Assembly: GCA_905371595.1 (NCBI GenBank)
Contig: CAJPLU010000002.1
Location: forward strand, 1 to 64,000
Direction of reading: 5' to 3'
DNA: 64,000 nt
Source of the DNA: Candidatus Saccharimonadota bacterium
Lineage (GTDB): Bacteria; Patescibacteriota; Saccharimonadia; Saccharimonadales; Saccharimonadaceae
Shown here: piece by piece, positions 27,395 to 34,624 of the stretch
How positions within the stretch are numbered: position 1 is the first letter of the stretch
Layout: every line of letters starts with the position of its first letter
Program-made: the position numbers and the translations under genes
The notes under the pieces: model-generated
The model's database searches: none
What the model saw: the letters and a program-made list of their open reading frames with translations, nothing else
What the model was told of the DNA's origin: nothing

Positions 27395-29886
27395 ATGAGG
27401 TGGTGGCGTCACCGGTTTTGGAGGAACCGCCGATAATAGGCGAGGCTGGCGAAGGATTTGATGTATTTTCGTCGTCGAGAGGCGGTTCAGCAAATGAGGA
27501 TTTTTCAACGGGGATTGATAGTGAGGCAACTACCGCTGGCGCGGACGATTTTGATTTGGTGGCGGTGGCAAATGGCGAAGAAACGCTTGATACCACGATA
27601 AACAATAGTGATAATTCAAAAGAAACATCGAATTCAGTCGATCCGGCAATGTGTCAAAATTTCGGAACGATTGCCTGTGTTGGCTGCATTTTCGCGCAAG
27701 ATTGCCAAAGACGTCAAGCAGAGATGATGGCATCAAACAACGAAGATCAACCTGAGCAGCTCAGTACACTTGAGCAATTACTCCAAGAAGACGAAGATGA
27801 AGAGCCAGGCAGGATTGTCTGGGCACAGCCTACGCCAGATGACGATGTCAGTAGAGAGCAGCTGCTAGCTGCCGAGGAGGAACAGTCAATAAACGATAGT
27901 TCAAATGTATTTGAATCTGAACCTGAGCCCGAAAACCAACCACTATCAGACACTCAACCATCTTCTCGGCCGTCTAACAAGCAAAAGGAGTTAGCTGCGG
28001 TGGCGCTATCTCAGGCTGCAGAGTCAAGAAAATCAGAAACTTTGAGCCACAAAGTTGATGAAAAGTGTAGCAAAGACGAAGAAAAATCGACTACAGCTCA
28101 TATAGCTAATGTAGTGAAAAAAACAACGAGCAGCGATGACGGCAGTGCTAATCTTGAGGCTAATTCTAATTCAGCTGCTAAAGCATCGAAAGAACCTCTT
28201 GCGCAAATCGACAGCGATAATACCAATGAGCGCATCAAGCAAGATGAATTACCGCGAGCAGTAGATCATATGGCGGATGACTCGGATAAGCTAGTTTATC
28301 AGCAAACAGCAACAGTACGTCGCGCTACCCAAACAGCTCAGTGCTCAAACAAACATACCGACCAGGAGGTGTTATCAGCTGTTAATACAACTGAACAAAT
28401 CTCGTCAGTTAACACTCATCAGGCGATTAAAATTCCTAAGCCAGAGGGTAATGGCAGCGTCGTTGCAGCAACTCACTCTCAGAAAGAGCCAGCGATAGAA
28501 AAAGTATTAATCATGCCAATGGACGCGAATGATACTCTAGCCGATAATGAGACTTCTGCTGTGGTCGACAGAGAATATAGTACACAAGAGCCGCCAGCTC
28601 TAAAGCCAAAATCTATTAATACAGAGAATAATCTACTTAAAAAAACTACTCCCAAAAATATTATAACTAAGCCTAAAAGTGATTCATCAACAGATTTTGA
28701 AGTCTCAGCTGAGACGTCGTTGGAGTCTAAGAAAAATCCGTCGATGGATAAGCAAAACCCGTTAGCTGATGATAAAAAGGATAATATTAGCTCTCCTTCC
28801 GCGGTTGAATCTATTGATTATTTCAAAAAAAACCTGTCGGAAACTCGACCGGTAAACGCTGTACAAAATACATCAGATGGAGAGGATTCAGCCGTAAAGC
28901 TTGTCGAGAAGGAAAGTGCGCCGTCAAAAAAAGCAGTTGTTAAAAATCATAATACACATTACAGCGATAGTGCTAGTGCGTTTAATCAGATAGAGCAGGT
29001 AGAAACGGTCGCAAATGCTCCTGCTGTAAAATTGCCTGCAGAAACTGCCGGTTGGGCTAGCGAAAATGAAGTCTTTGTAGTTGACCGGGAAGAAACTTTT
29101 GCTAATAACCATAGGAAGAAGTTTATGCAACGCGAGGTAGTACCAATAGATGGTGGTAACGACTTGCCGACTTTACCACAGAACGAACTAACGCCAAAAG
29201 TTAATATTGAGCAAGACCTGGAGCCGAAAAATACTACCGAGATAAATCTTCAATTGCGTTCTGACTGGTCCTCTGAGCGATGGCCAAAATTGGACAAGCC
29301 GGTAAATCTAGTGTTGCCACCGAGCAGGTCTTTAAATTCTGAACTATTATCTAAACTGGATGAGACATCGAACAGCCCGCAAGAACATAACGAGAGACAA
29401 ATCTCTGAACTATGGCCTAAGCCGGATGAGGCATCAAACCAATTGATTAATCAAGCGGACTTTGAAGACGGCAAGACAGTACGTCAAAAAGCTCAGCAAA
29501 CAAGAATTATACAGCCAAACGAACATGAAACTATATACGTTGATTTGAGAGATAATCGTGCGAATGATGAGACAGCTGGGTCGTCTAGCGAACCAACCGC
29601 GGGCTTTATTAATAATCAAGTAGAAGTAAGCAATGACTATGACAATGATTTGAGCTATCAATTAGATATTAGTAACAACGATAAAGTGGAAAATCTGCAC
29701 AAAGTCTTCTTTGACCATCCCTTAACAGCGTTATGGACCGATGACAGCCGGCTAAATCCAGAAAATAATAAAATCTCAAAGGGTAGCAGTACCAGTGTTA
29801 CTTCGTGGCTGACAAAATTGGTTGGTGCAGTAGCAGTTTATGTGGCTTGCAGTAGGCGAGAAAGTACGCTTGGTGTTTCTAATTAG
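27391..29886 (+). CDS. Large disordered acidic protein with a cysteine cluster and C-terminal membrane segment
   Basis: An 831-aa protein of unknown function, coupled to the oxidoreductase by an ATGA overlap. Nearly all of it is Asp/Glu/Ser/Asn/Lys-rich and predicted to be disordered. Two ordered-looking parts stand out: Cys88-Cys96-Cys99-Cys105 (CX7CX2CX5C, in MCQNFGTIACVGCIFAQDC), which could hold an Fe-S cluster or zinc, and a C-terminal hydrophobic segment (WLTKLVGAVAVYVACS). Near residues 625-690 a short motif of the form SExWxKxDExxN recurs three to four times. It has no signal peptide. It might be a tail-anchored scaffold, but I cannot assign a function. Confidence 0.72.
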   Translation: MNEVVASPVLEEPPIIGEAGEGFDVFSSSRGGSANEDFSTGIDSEATTAGADDFDLVAVANGEETLDTTINNSDNSKETSNSVDPAMCQNFGTIACVGCIFAQDCQRRQAEMMASNNEDQPEQLSTLEQLLQEDEDEEPGRIVWAQPTPDDDVSREQLLAAEEEQSINDSSNVFESEPEPENQPLSDTQPSSRPSNKQKELAAVALSQAAESRKSETLSHKVDEKCSKDEEKSTTAHIANVVKKTTSSDDGSANLEANSNSAAKASKEPLAQIDSDNTNERIKQDELPRAVDHMADDSDKLVYQQTATVRRATQTAQCSNKHTDQEVLSAVNTTEQISSVNTHQAIKIPKPEGNGSVVAATHSQKEPAIEKVLIMPMDANDTLADNETSAVVDREYSTQEPPALKPKSINTENNLLKKTTPKNIITKPKSDSSTDFEVSAETSLESKKNPSMDKQNPLADDKKDNISSPSAVESIDYFKKNLSETRPVNAVQNTSDGEDSAVKLVEKESAPSKKAVVKNHNTHYSDSASAFNQIEQVETVANAPAVKLPAETAGWASENEVFVVDREETFANNHRKKFMQREVVPIDGGNDLPTLPQNELTPKVNIEQDLEPKNTTEINLQLRSDWSSERWPKLDKPVNLVLPPSRSLNSELLSKLDETSNSPQEHNERQISELWPKPDEASNQLINQADFEDGKTVRQKAQQTRIIQPNEHETIYVDLRDNRANDETAGSSSEPTAGFINNQVEVSNDYDNDLSYQLDISNNDKVENLHKVFFDHPLTALWTDDSRLNPENNKISKGSSTSVTSWLTKLVGAVAVYVACSRRESTLGVSN

Positions 29887-29912
29887 ACATTGTAAAAACC
29901 TTAAGTTATAAT
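29884..29912 (+). promoter_or_regulatory. Promoter TAGACA-17-TATAAT overlapping the stop codon of the previous gene
   Basis: TAGACA (29884-29889) includes the TAG stop of the preceding ORF. TATAAT is at 29907-29912, with a 17-nt spacer. The predicted start is at about 29919. Confidence 0.7.
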
Positions 29913-29918
29913 AAATAT

Positions 29919-29993
29919 ATGTCCTGTGATGGTACGCCACCAGTGAATACACCAACTATTTTGAATTTTAGCGCCCCTTTGGGCGCTTTTTAA
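29919..29993 (+). CDS. Possible 24-codon leaderless leader peptide spanning a terminator
   Basis: An ATG six bases after the TATAAT box opens a 24-codon frame (MSCDGTPPVNTPTILNFS and the following APLGAF). Its TAA stop lies in the T-run of the terminator at 29970-29991, so the whole hairpin is inside the frame. This could be a translated leader that affects termination upstream of the 30011 gene, or simply a short untranslated RNA of about 75 nt that ends there. Confidence 0.35.
   Translation: MSCDGTPPVNTPTILNFSAPLGAF
29970..29991 (+). terminator. Strong rho-independent terminator
   Basis: AGCGCCC (29970-29976), loop CTTT, GGGCGCT (29981-29987), followed by further Ts to 29991. It lies between the 29884 promoter and the gene at 30011. 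Confidence 0.85.
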
Positions 29994-30010
29994 TTGCGAG
30001 GAGGTATAGT

Positions 30011-30484
30011 ATGAGTAGCAATAAAAAGGTTAACCTCAAAAAAGTGATACTATCTGCAGCTATTATCCTGCTGACTTTAGCAGGGGTATTGGTTTATGCG
30101 TTGTCTTGGCAAGGTGATACGAAGGACATTGAAGCGGTGGCGGATAGTTTTAAGCCGTTAGATGGTTGGCAACAAACCGATTCTAGAGTAGTCCCGCCAA
30201 GATTTTTATGTTTCTCAGGAGCTTGTCCAGAGGCGTCTAAATCTTGGACTATAAAGGATAAAATTACGCAAAATAGCGTTAAGAGGTTTATCGGAAATTC
30301 TTCAGATATTAATAGAAACCATAGTAGGTGCGTGGATTATGATGATAGTAAAGTTTTAGACTCGTGCGAATACGTCGGAGAGAGAGGGGATTATCAGTTT
30401 AGCATAATGATTGATTACAACAACTCAATCAATAGTACTAAAGTATATTTATTTATAAGAAGAAAGGGTCAAATTTATGATTAA
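30011..30484 (+). CDS. Hypothetical secreted or membrane-anchored protein
   Basis: A 157-aa protein with a basic N-terminus and one hydrophobic segment (about residues 12-32), followed by an extracellular-type domain with four cysteines (CFSGAC, RCVDYDD, DSCEYVG) that could form two disulfides. I do not recognise the family. It starts behind a good ribosome binding site (GAGGAGG) and overlaps the following cutinase-like gene by 8 nt, so the two are probably expressed together. Disulfides would agree with the DsbA-like gene found elsewhere in the window. Confidence 0.7.
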   Translation: MSSNKKVNLKKVILSAAIILLTLAGVLVYALSWQGDTKDIEAVADSFKPLDGWQQTDSRVVPPRFLCFSGACPEASKSWTIKDKITQNSVKRFIGNSSDINRNHSRCVDYDDSKVLDSCEYVGERGDYQFSIMIDYNNSINSTKVYLFIRRKGQIYD

Positions 30485-31697
30485 GCAAAAAGTATTAATC
30501 TATGTGGTATCTGTAGTAACTATAATTGCTAGTGTACTCGTCTTTGACGCTAGAGTTATGGCGAAGAAAGTCGATGATAAATGTACATTAGCTACAGCTA
30601 TATTCGCTCGTGGTTCTGGGCAAGGATTTAATGCTAAAGAATCTTTAACTTTCCGTACACAGCTAGAAAGTAGAGTAGATAAAAAACAGTTAAACTTCTA
30701 TGAACTTGGTAGCGAAAGCTATGGCGGCAATCAATATCCAGCGGTTGACGTCAGTAATGTCTGGAATGGCAATGCTATTGGCGCCAAGATTAGTGGTGGT
30801 ATGGGAAACACTTACGGTAAAAGCGTGAAAGAAGGCGTTGCAGAATTGCGTACTTATCTAGATATTCGCCATCGAAAATGTCCTAACGAATTTTTCATTC
30901 TAGGTGGTGTTTCACAGGGTGCGCAGGTAGTTGGCCAAGCATTGCCAAGTATCTCGTCTGGCGTCAAGAATAAAATAGTCTTTAACATGCTGTTTGGCGA
31001 TCCTAAATTATATTTGCCAGAGGGCGAAGGGATATTTCCGCCAGCTTGTCGTAACGAGAAATTATCAGCTTATCGGCGCGAAATTGCTAATTGCCATGTT
31101 GACAACGGCGCACTTGGTGCCCGAAAACCGTTTTTGCCGAGCGAAGATAACTCAAAAACTGGGTTATGGTGTCTAGCTAACGATTACGTTTGCGGTAGTT
31201 CAAAATTTGTGTGGGATGTCGAGGGTCATGGTAAATATGCTAACAACAACGGACCGATTGACGACGGTGCTCGCGAAGCGGCTAATAGGCTAAAAAATGC
31301 CGCCAAACTTGCTTCTCAAAACGACCCAGGAATTAACGATAAACCGCTAAATAACAATATGGGAACGACCGGAACTGATGTTGTCTTTGTCTTGGACACC
31401 ACTGGGTCTATGATGTCTTATATTGATCAGATGAAAACGTTTATTAGAAATTATAGTTCGAAAATTAAAGAAATAAATGGACGAGTTGGATTAGTTGTTT
31501 ATCGCGATGCAGGCGACGAATACACTGCTAAAAAATTATCTGATTTGCAGACAGATACCACAGACTTGCTTAATAAACTAGAAAGCGTATCCGCTGATGG
31601 TGGCGGCGATGGTCCAGAGGCAGCTCTGCATGCTAGTATGGTGGCTATGAATGAAATGAAGTGGCAAAAAGGCGCGACAAAGCGATCATTTTGTTGA
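30477..31697 (+). CDS. Cutinase-like plus VWA surface protein, 5' part of a frameshifted gene
   Basis: A 406-aa product with a signal peptide (about residues 5-28). Residues 35-250 match cutinase-family serine hydrolases: ATAIFARGSGQGFN, then GGVSQGAQVVGQAL with the nucleophile Ser146, and paired cysteines. A linker then leads to a von Willebrand A domain starting TDVVFVLDTTGSMMSYIDQM, which has the MIDAS motif DxTGS. The VWA domain is cut short: after NEMKWQKGATK the frame reads RSFC and stops at 31697. The missing half continues in the -1 frame in the next entry. A single-base deletion near 31677-31681 explains this. Confidence 0.75.
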   Translation: MIKQKVLIYVVSVVTIIASVLVFDARVMAKKVDDKCTLATAIFARGSGQGFNAKESLTFRTQLESRVDKKQLNFYELGSESYGGNQYPAVDVSNVWNGNAIGAKISGGMGNTYGKSVKEGVAELRTYLDIRHRKCPNEFFILGGVSQGAQVVGQALPSISSGVKNKIVFNMLFGDPKLYLPEGEGIFPPACRNEKLSAYRREIANCHVDNGALGARKPFLPSEDNSKTGLWCLANDYVCGSSKFVWDVEGHGKYANNNGPIDDGAREAANRLKNAAKLASQNDPGINDKPLNNNMGTTGTDVVFVLDTTGSMMSYIDQMKTFIRNYSSKIKEINGRVGLVVYRDAGDEYTAKKLSDLQTDTTDLLNKLESVSADGGGDGPEAALHASMVAMNEMKWQKGATKRSFC

Positions 31698-32626
31698 CTG
31701 ATGCCGGCTATCACGAGCCGGATAAGGTTGATGGTTCGACGCTGGCGGCTGTGGCTAAGCGTTCGTTAGAGATGGATCCAGTCAATATTTATCCTGTTGT
31801 AGGAGACTACTTAAAAAACTCGTATACAGATATAGCTAAGCAAACTTCTGGACAGGTAATTGCTAGCGGCGACGAGAATGACATTGTTGCTGCGCTAGAT
31901 AAAGCCTTAACTAAAATTAAGAATCGGCCGAATGCCAAACTGAAAATTGGCGAATATTATGCGGAGGTTGGGCAGAAGATTACCTTTGATGCCAGTGATT
32001 CGTACGTCGTTGATGGCAAGATCACGAAGTACGAATGGGATTTTGATGGCGATGGTAAAATTGATCAAACGACAACAAGTCCAGTCACTAGTCATGTCTA
32101 TACTGAAAAGTTTGATGGCATCATGCAGGTGCGAATGAGTGCCGATAACGACACAGTATCAAACATATCGGCGCCTGTTAAAGTTGGTATAAAACCTAAT
32201 TTGCCTGTTGGCCCTGGAGCACCTCAGGTTTCGGCAAAAATTATTGAGCGAAATGGCAATAAGGCGACAATTCGGCTAAATTGGCAGCCAGTTGATGAGC
32301 TGTCTTCGCACTGGTTAGTTAGCCTAGATGATACTAACCTTGGCTACACGGTTGGCGAACAACGGCAGCTTGATATTACCGATGTAGACGTGTCGACGAG
32401 CAGAAAAATCACGGTGACAGGCATCAAAGCTGACGGTTACGCTGGCAAGCCTGCGACCATACAAGTTGATAACGAGATACCTGCGCCTAACCCTGAAGGG
32501 CCAACCTCTCGGCCATGTCCTTATAAAATTAGAGTAGGTTTATTTACGATAGCCTGCCGTTACCAAAAGTTAACGTTTGGCAGCTGGTCATTTTATTGGA
32601 TGGTTTGGTATATTGCTAGAAGTTAA
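31661..32626 (+). CDS. VWA C-terminal half, PKD and Fn3-like domains: 3' part of the frameshifted gene
   Basis: The frame open to 32626 completes the VWA domain of the previous entry: KAIILLTDAGYHEPDKVDG, then VNIYPVVGDY. A PKD-like domain follows (ITFDASDSYVVDGKITKYEW and then DFDGDGKID), and then a fibronectin-III-like domain (IRLNWQPVDELSSHWLVSLD). The C-terminus has two cysteines and aromatic residues but no clear anchor. The GTG at 31661 is unlikely to be a real start because it lies inside the VWA fold. Either the gene is broken, the read has an error, or a non-canonical frameshift joins the two parts. Confidence 0.7.
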   Translation: MAKRRDKAIILLTDAGYHEPDKVDGSTLAAVAKRSLEMDPVNIYPVVGDYLKNSYTDIAKQTSGQVIASGDENDIVAALDKALTKIKNRPNAKLKIGEYYAEVGQKITFDASDSYVVDGKITKYEWDFDGDGKIDQTTTSPVTSHVYTEKFDGIMQVRMSADNDTVSNISAPVKVGIKPNLPVGPGAPQVSAKIIERNGNKATIRLNWQPVDELSSHWLVSLDDTNLGYTVGEQRQLDITDVDVSTSRKITVTGIKADGYAGKPATIQVDNEIPAPNPEGPTSRPCPYKIRVGLFTIACRYQKLTFGSWSFYWMVWYIARS

Positions 32627-32674
32627 GTGTGTGTAGAGCGGTAATAATTTCATTAGCATAGTATAATTTTATAT

Positions 32675-33319
32675 ATGAAGCTATCTGACCGCCATCCCAA
32701 CGACCGTCCCCGCGAGAAATTGGCGCGTTACGGTACGGCGCGGCTGAGCGACTTGGAATTGTTGATGGCGATTATTGGCAGCGGTAACAAACAGGCGGAT
32801 GTCGGTAAAATTGCGCGCGAAGTGCTGAAAATTGTGCGTCAAAAAGGCGGCGATGTTTCGTATGATGATCTACGTAGCGTGGTTGGATTGGGTGAAGCGA
32901 AAATCCCGGTGATTTTGGCAAGTTTGGAGCTGGCGCGGCGGTATTTGTTGGATAGCGACCAGCCAATTATTGACAGCCCAGAAAAAGCGGTCGAGCTGCT
33001 GGCCGATATTCGTGATAAAAGGCAGGAATATTTCGTCTGTCTGACGCTGGATGGTGCGAATCGTTTGATCGCCAAGCGGGTGGTGACTATCGGCACACTG
33101 ACAGCCAGCCTGGTACATCCGCGCGAGGTTTTCGCCGACGCCATCGCCGACCGCGCCGCCGGCATCATCGTAGCGCATAATCATCCGAGCGGGAGCTTGG
33201 AGGCCAGCCAAGCTGATAAAGATGTTACTAGCAGGCTAATGGAAGCGGGAAAACTGCTTGGTATTACGCTTAATGATCATATTATTGTTACAAAAAGCGA
33301 CTACATAAGTATCATCTAA
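32675..33319 (+). CDS. radC: RadC-family JAB1/MPN metalloprotein
   Basis: A 214-aa protein, the usual RadC length. An N-terminal helix-hairpin-helix region (LARYGTARLSDLELLMAIIG) precedes the JAB domain with GIIVAHNHPSGSLEASQADK, in which the two His, the Ser and the Asp bind metal. RadC proteins often lie at the edges of mobile or defence islands; their biochemical role is unsettled. Here it stands at the left border of the Fic/type III restriction region. A TATAAT box is seven bases before the ATG. Confidence 0.92.
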   Translation: MKLSDRHPNDRPREKLARYGTARLSDLELLMAIIGSGNKQADVGKIAREVLKIVRQKGGDVSYDDLRSVVGLGEAKIPVILASLELARRYLLDSDQPIIDSPEKAVELLADIRDKRQEYFVCLTLDGANRLIAKRVVTIGTLTASLVHPREVFADAIADRAAGIIVAHNHPSGSLEASQADKDVTSRLMEAGKLLGITLNDHIIVTKSDYISII

Positions 33320-33378
33320 AATAAGAATGAGCAATAAGTGATTATATAACAAAATGTTAAGAGATTAATTAATGATAT

Positions 33379-33390
33379 GTTATATATAAC
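33379..33390 (+). promoter_or_regulatory. Palindrome GTTATATATAAC upstream of the Fic/restriction operon
   Basis: A 12-bp perfect palindrome in the very AT-rich 138-nt interval before fic. Nearby, ATGTTAAGAGAT and ATGTTAAAAGAT form a near-direct repeat. These may be operator sites, but AT-rich DNA makes chance palindromes common. Confidence 0.35.
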
Positions 33391-33422
33391 AGATTAAGAT
33401 AAGAGAAAAATGTTAAAAGATA

Positions 33423-33451
33423 TTGACTAAAATTTAACAAACATATATAAT
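33423..33451 (+). promoter_or_regulatory. Promoter TTGACT-17-TATAAT, leaderless for fic
   Basis: TTGACT (33423-33428), a 17-nt spacer and TATAAT (33446-33451), then six bases (gaatat) and the ATG at 33458. Confidence 0.75.
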
Positions 33452-33457
33452 GAATAT

Positions 33458-34615
33458 ATGAATCCTCTTAAATCTATAAACCCATCATTTAACTCGGAAT
33501 TGGTGAGTGAACTATTTAATTTGGAGAAAATTCGCTATACCCATTTAGGGGGTACGACTCCACCATGGCTATTCTTTGATTTGAGAGAAATTATGTATAT
33601 ATTAGAAAGTGTTGCGTCTGCTCGAATAGAAGGAAACCGCACAACGGTGGTTAGTGCTGCTATGGATTCATTAAGCAGTGACGAAAAGCCTAGTGACGAA
33701 GGTCTGCAAGAACTTCGCAATATCAGGAAGGCGATAGATTTTATTGAAGGAGCTTTTGATGGAGACGACGATCAACGGATTACACCCTCCTTTATTCGTG
33801 AGATTCAGAAAATAGTAGTTACTGACTTAAAACACGATGGTAGTAAGTGGCCTGGGAGCTGGCGAAGCTGTCCAGCACATATTACTAAAAGCGATCATAG
33901 ACCACCAGATCACATAGAGATACCCCAGCTTGTCCAAGAGCTATGTGACTATATTGCTGATAATAATGATAATAAAATGGACATTATCAAAATTGCCCTC
34001 GCGCATCATCGATTAGCCGCAATACACCCATTTGATAATGGAAACGGTAGGACGGCAAGGCTTGTTACATATGCGATGCTTATTAAAGCTAAATTTATCA
34101 ACAAAACTATGCGGACTATTTTAAATCCTTCGGCTATTTTTTGTATGGATCGTCAAGAGTACTATGACAAATTAGCTGCGGCGGATTCTGGCAAGGAAGA
34201 GGCGTTAGAGTATTGGTGTCTATATGTCGCACGAGGTATCGCAAGTGAGATGGTCAGAGTAAATAAATTACTAGATCGTAACTATGCTGTACCAAATATA
34301 ATAGAGCCAGCCTTGAAAAGTGCCCTTGATAGTCAATTCATATCTGCAGAAGAGCATGAGATTTTAAAGATAGCCATGCAAAAAGATCTAATTCAAGCAC
34401 AAGACGTGAGGCATCTATTTGGGCCAACCGCCTCTGCTGCAGTGCAGACTTCTCGTGTTTTGACGAATATGAGAGACAAAGGATTACTCATGGTTCACCC
34501 TAAATACAAAAAGAAGTATGTTATGAGGTTTGCTAATAACTATTTATTAAGAGATGTACTGTTGGCTATGGACAGAAATGGTTTATTAGTGGTGAAAAAT
34601 GAAGTAACGGAATAA
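33458..34615 (+). CDS. Fic-domain protein with intrinsic inhibitory motif
   Basis: A 385-aa class II Fic protein. The inhibitory helix motif SARIEGN ((S/T)xxxE(G/N)) is near residues 54-60. The catalytic motif HPFDNGNGRTAR (about residues 190-201) is complete, with His, Asn and Arg in place. A C-terminal winged-helix-like region follows (QTSRVLTNMRDKGLLMVHPK). Fic enzymes add AMP or another phosphate moiety to hydroxyl side chains. The gene precedes the type III mod gene by 9 nt and shares its leaderless promoter, so it may be part of the defence operon, for example as a regulator or toxin-like effector (inference). Confidence 0.9.
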   Translation: MNPLKSINPSFNSELVSELFNLEKIRYTHLGGTTPPWLFFDLREIMYILESVASARIEGNRTTVVSAAMDSLSSDEKPSDEGLQELRNIRKAIDFIEGAFDGDDDQRITPSFIREIQKIVVTDLKHDGSKWPGSWRSCPAHITKSDHRPPDHIEIPQLVQELCDYIADNNDNKMDIIKIALAHHRLAAIHPFDNGNGRTARLVTYAMLIKAKFINKTMRTILNPSAIFCMDRQEYYDKLAAADSGKEEALEYWCLYVARGIASEMVRVNKLLDRNYAVPNIIEPALKSALDSQFISAEEHEILKIAMQKDLIQAQDVRHLFGPTASAAVQTSRVLTNMRDKGLLMVHPKYKKKYVMRFANNYLLRDVLLAMDRNGLLVVKNEVTE

Positions 34616-34624
34616 AGAGAAGAG

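Noticed and set aside
23774..29902. The 12-mer TGTAAAAACCTT occurs both before nrdD (23774) and after its operon (29891).
   Set aside because: In 64 kb many 12-mers recur by chance, the second copy lies in the spacer of another promoter, and no longer similarity surrounds them.
31661..31700. Programmed -1 frameshift in the cutinase/VWA gene.
   Set aside because: The zero-frame codons around CAAAAAGG do not form an X XXY YYZ heptamer and no stimulatory hairpin is obvious; deletion or sequencing error is simpler.
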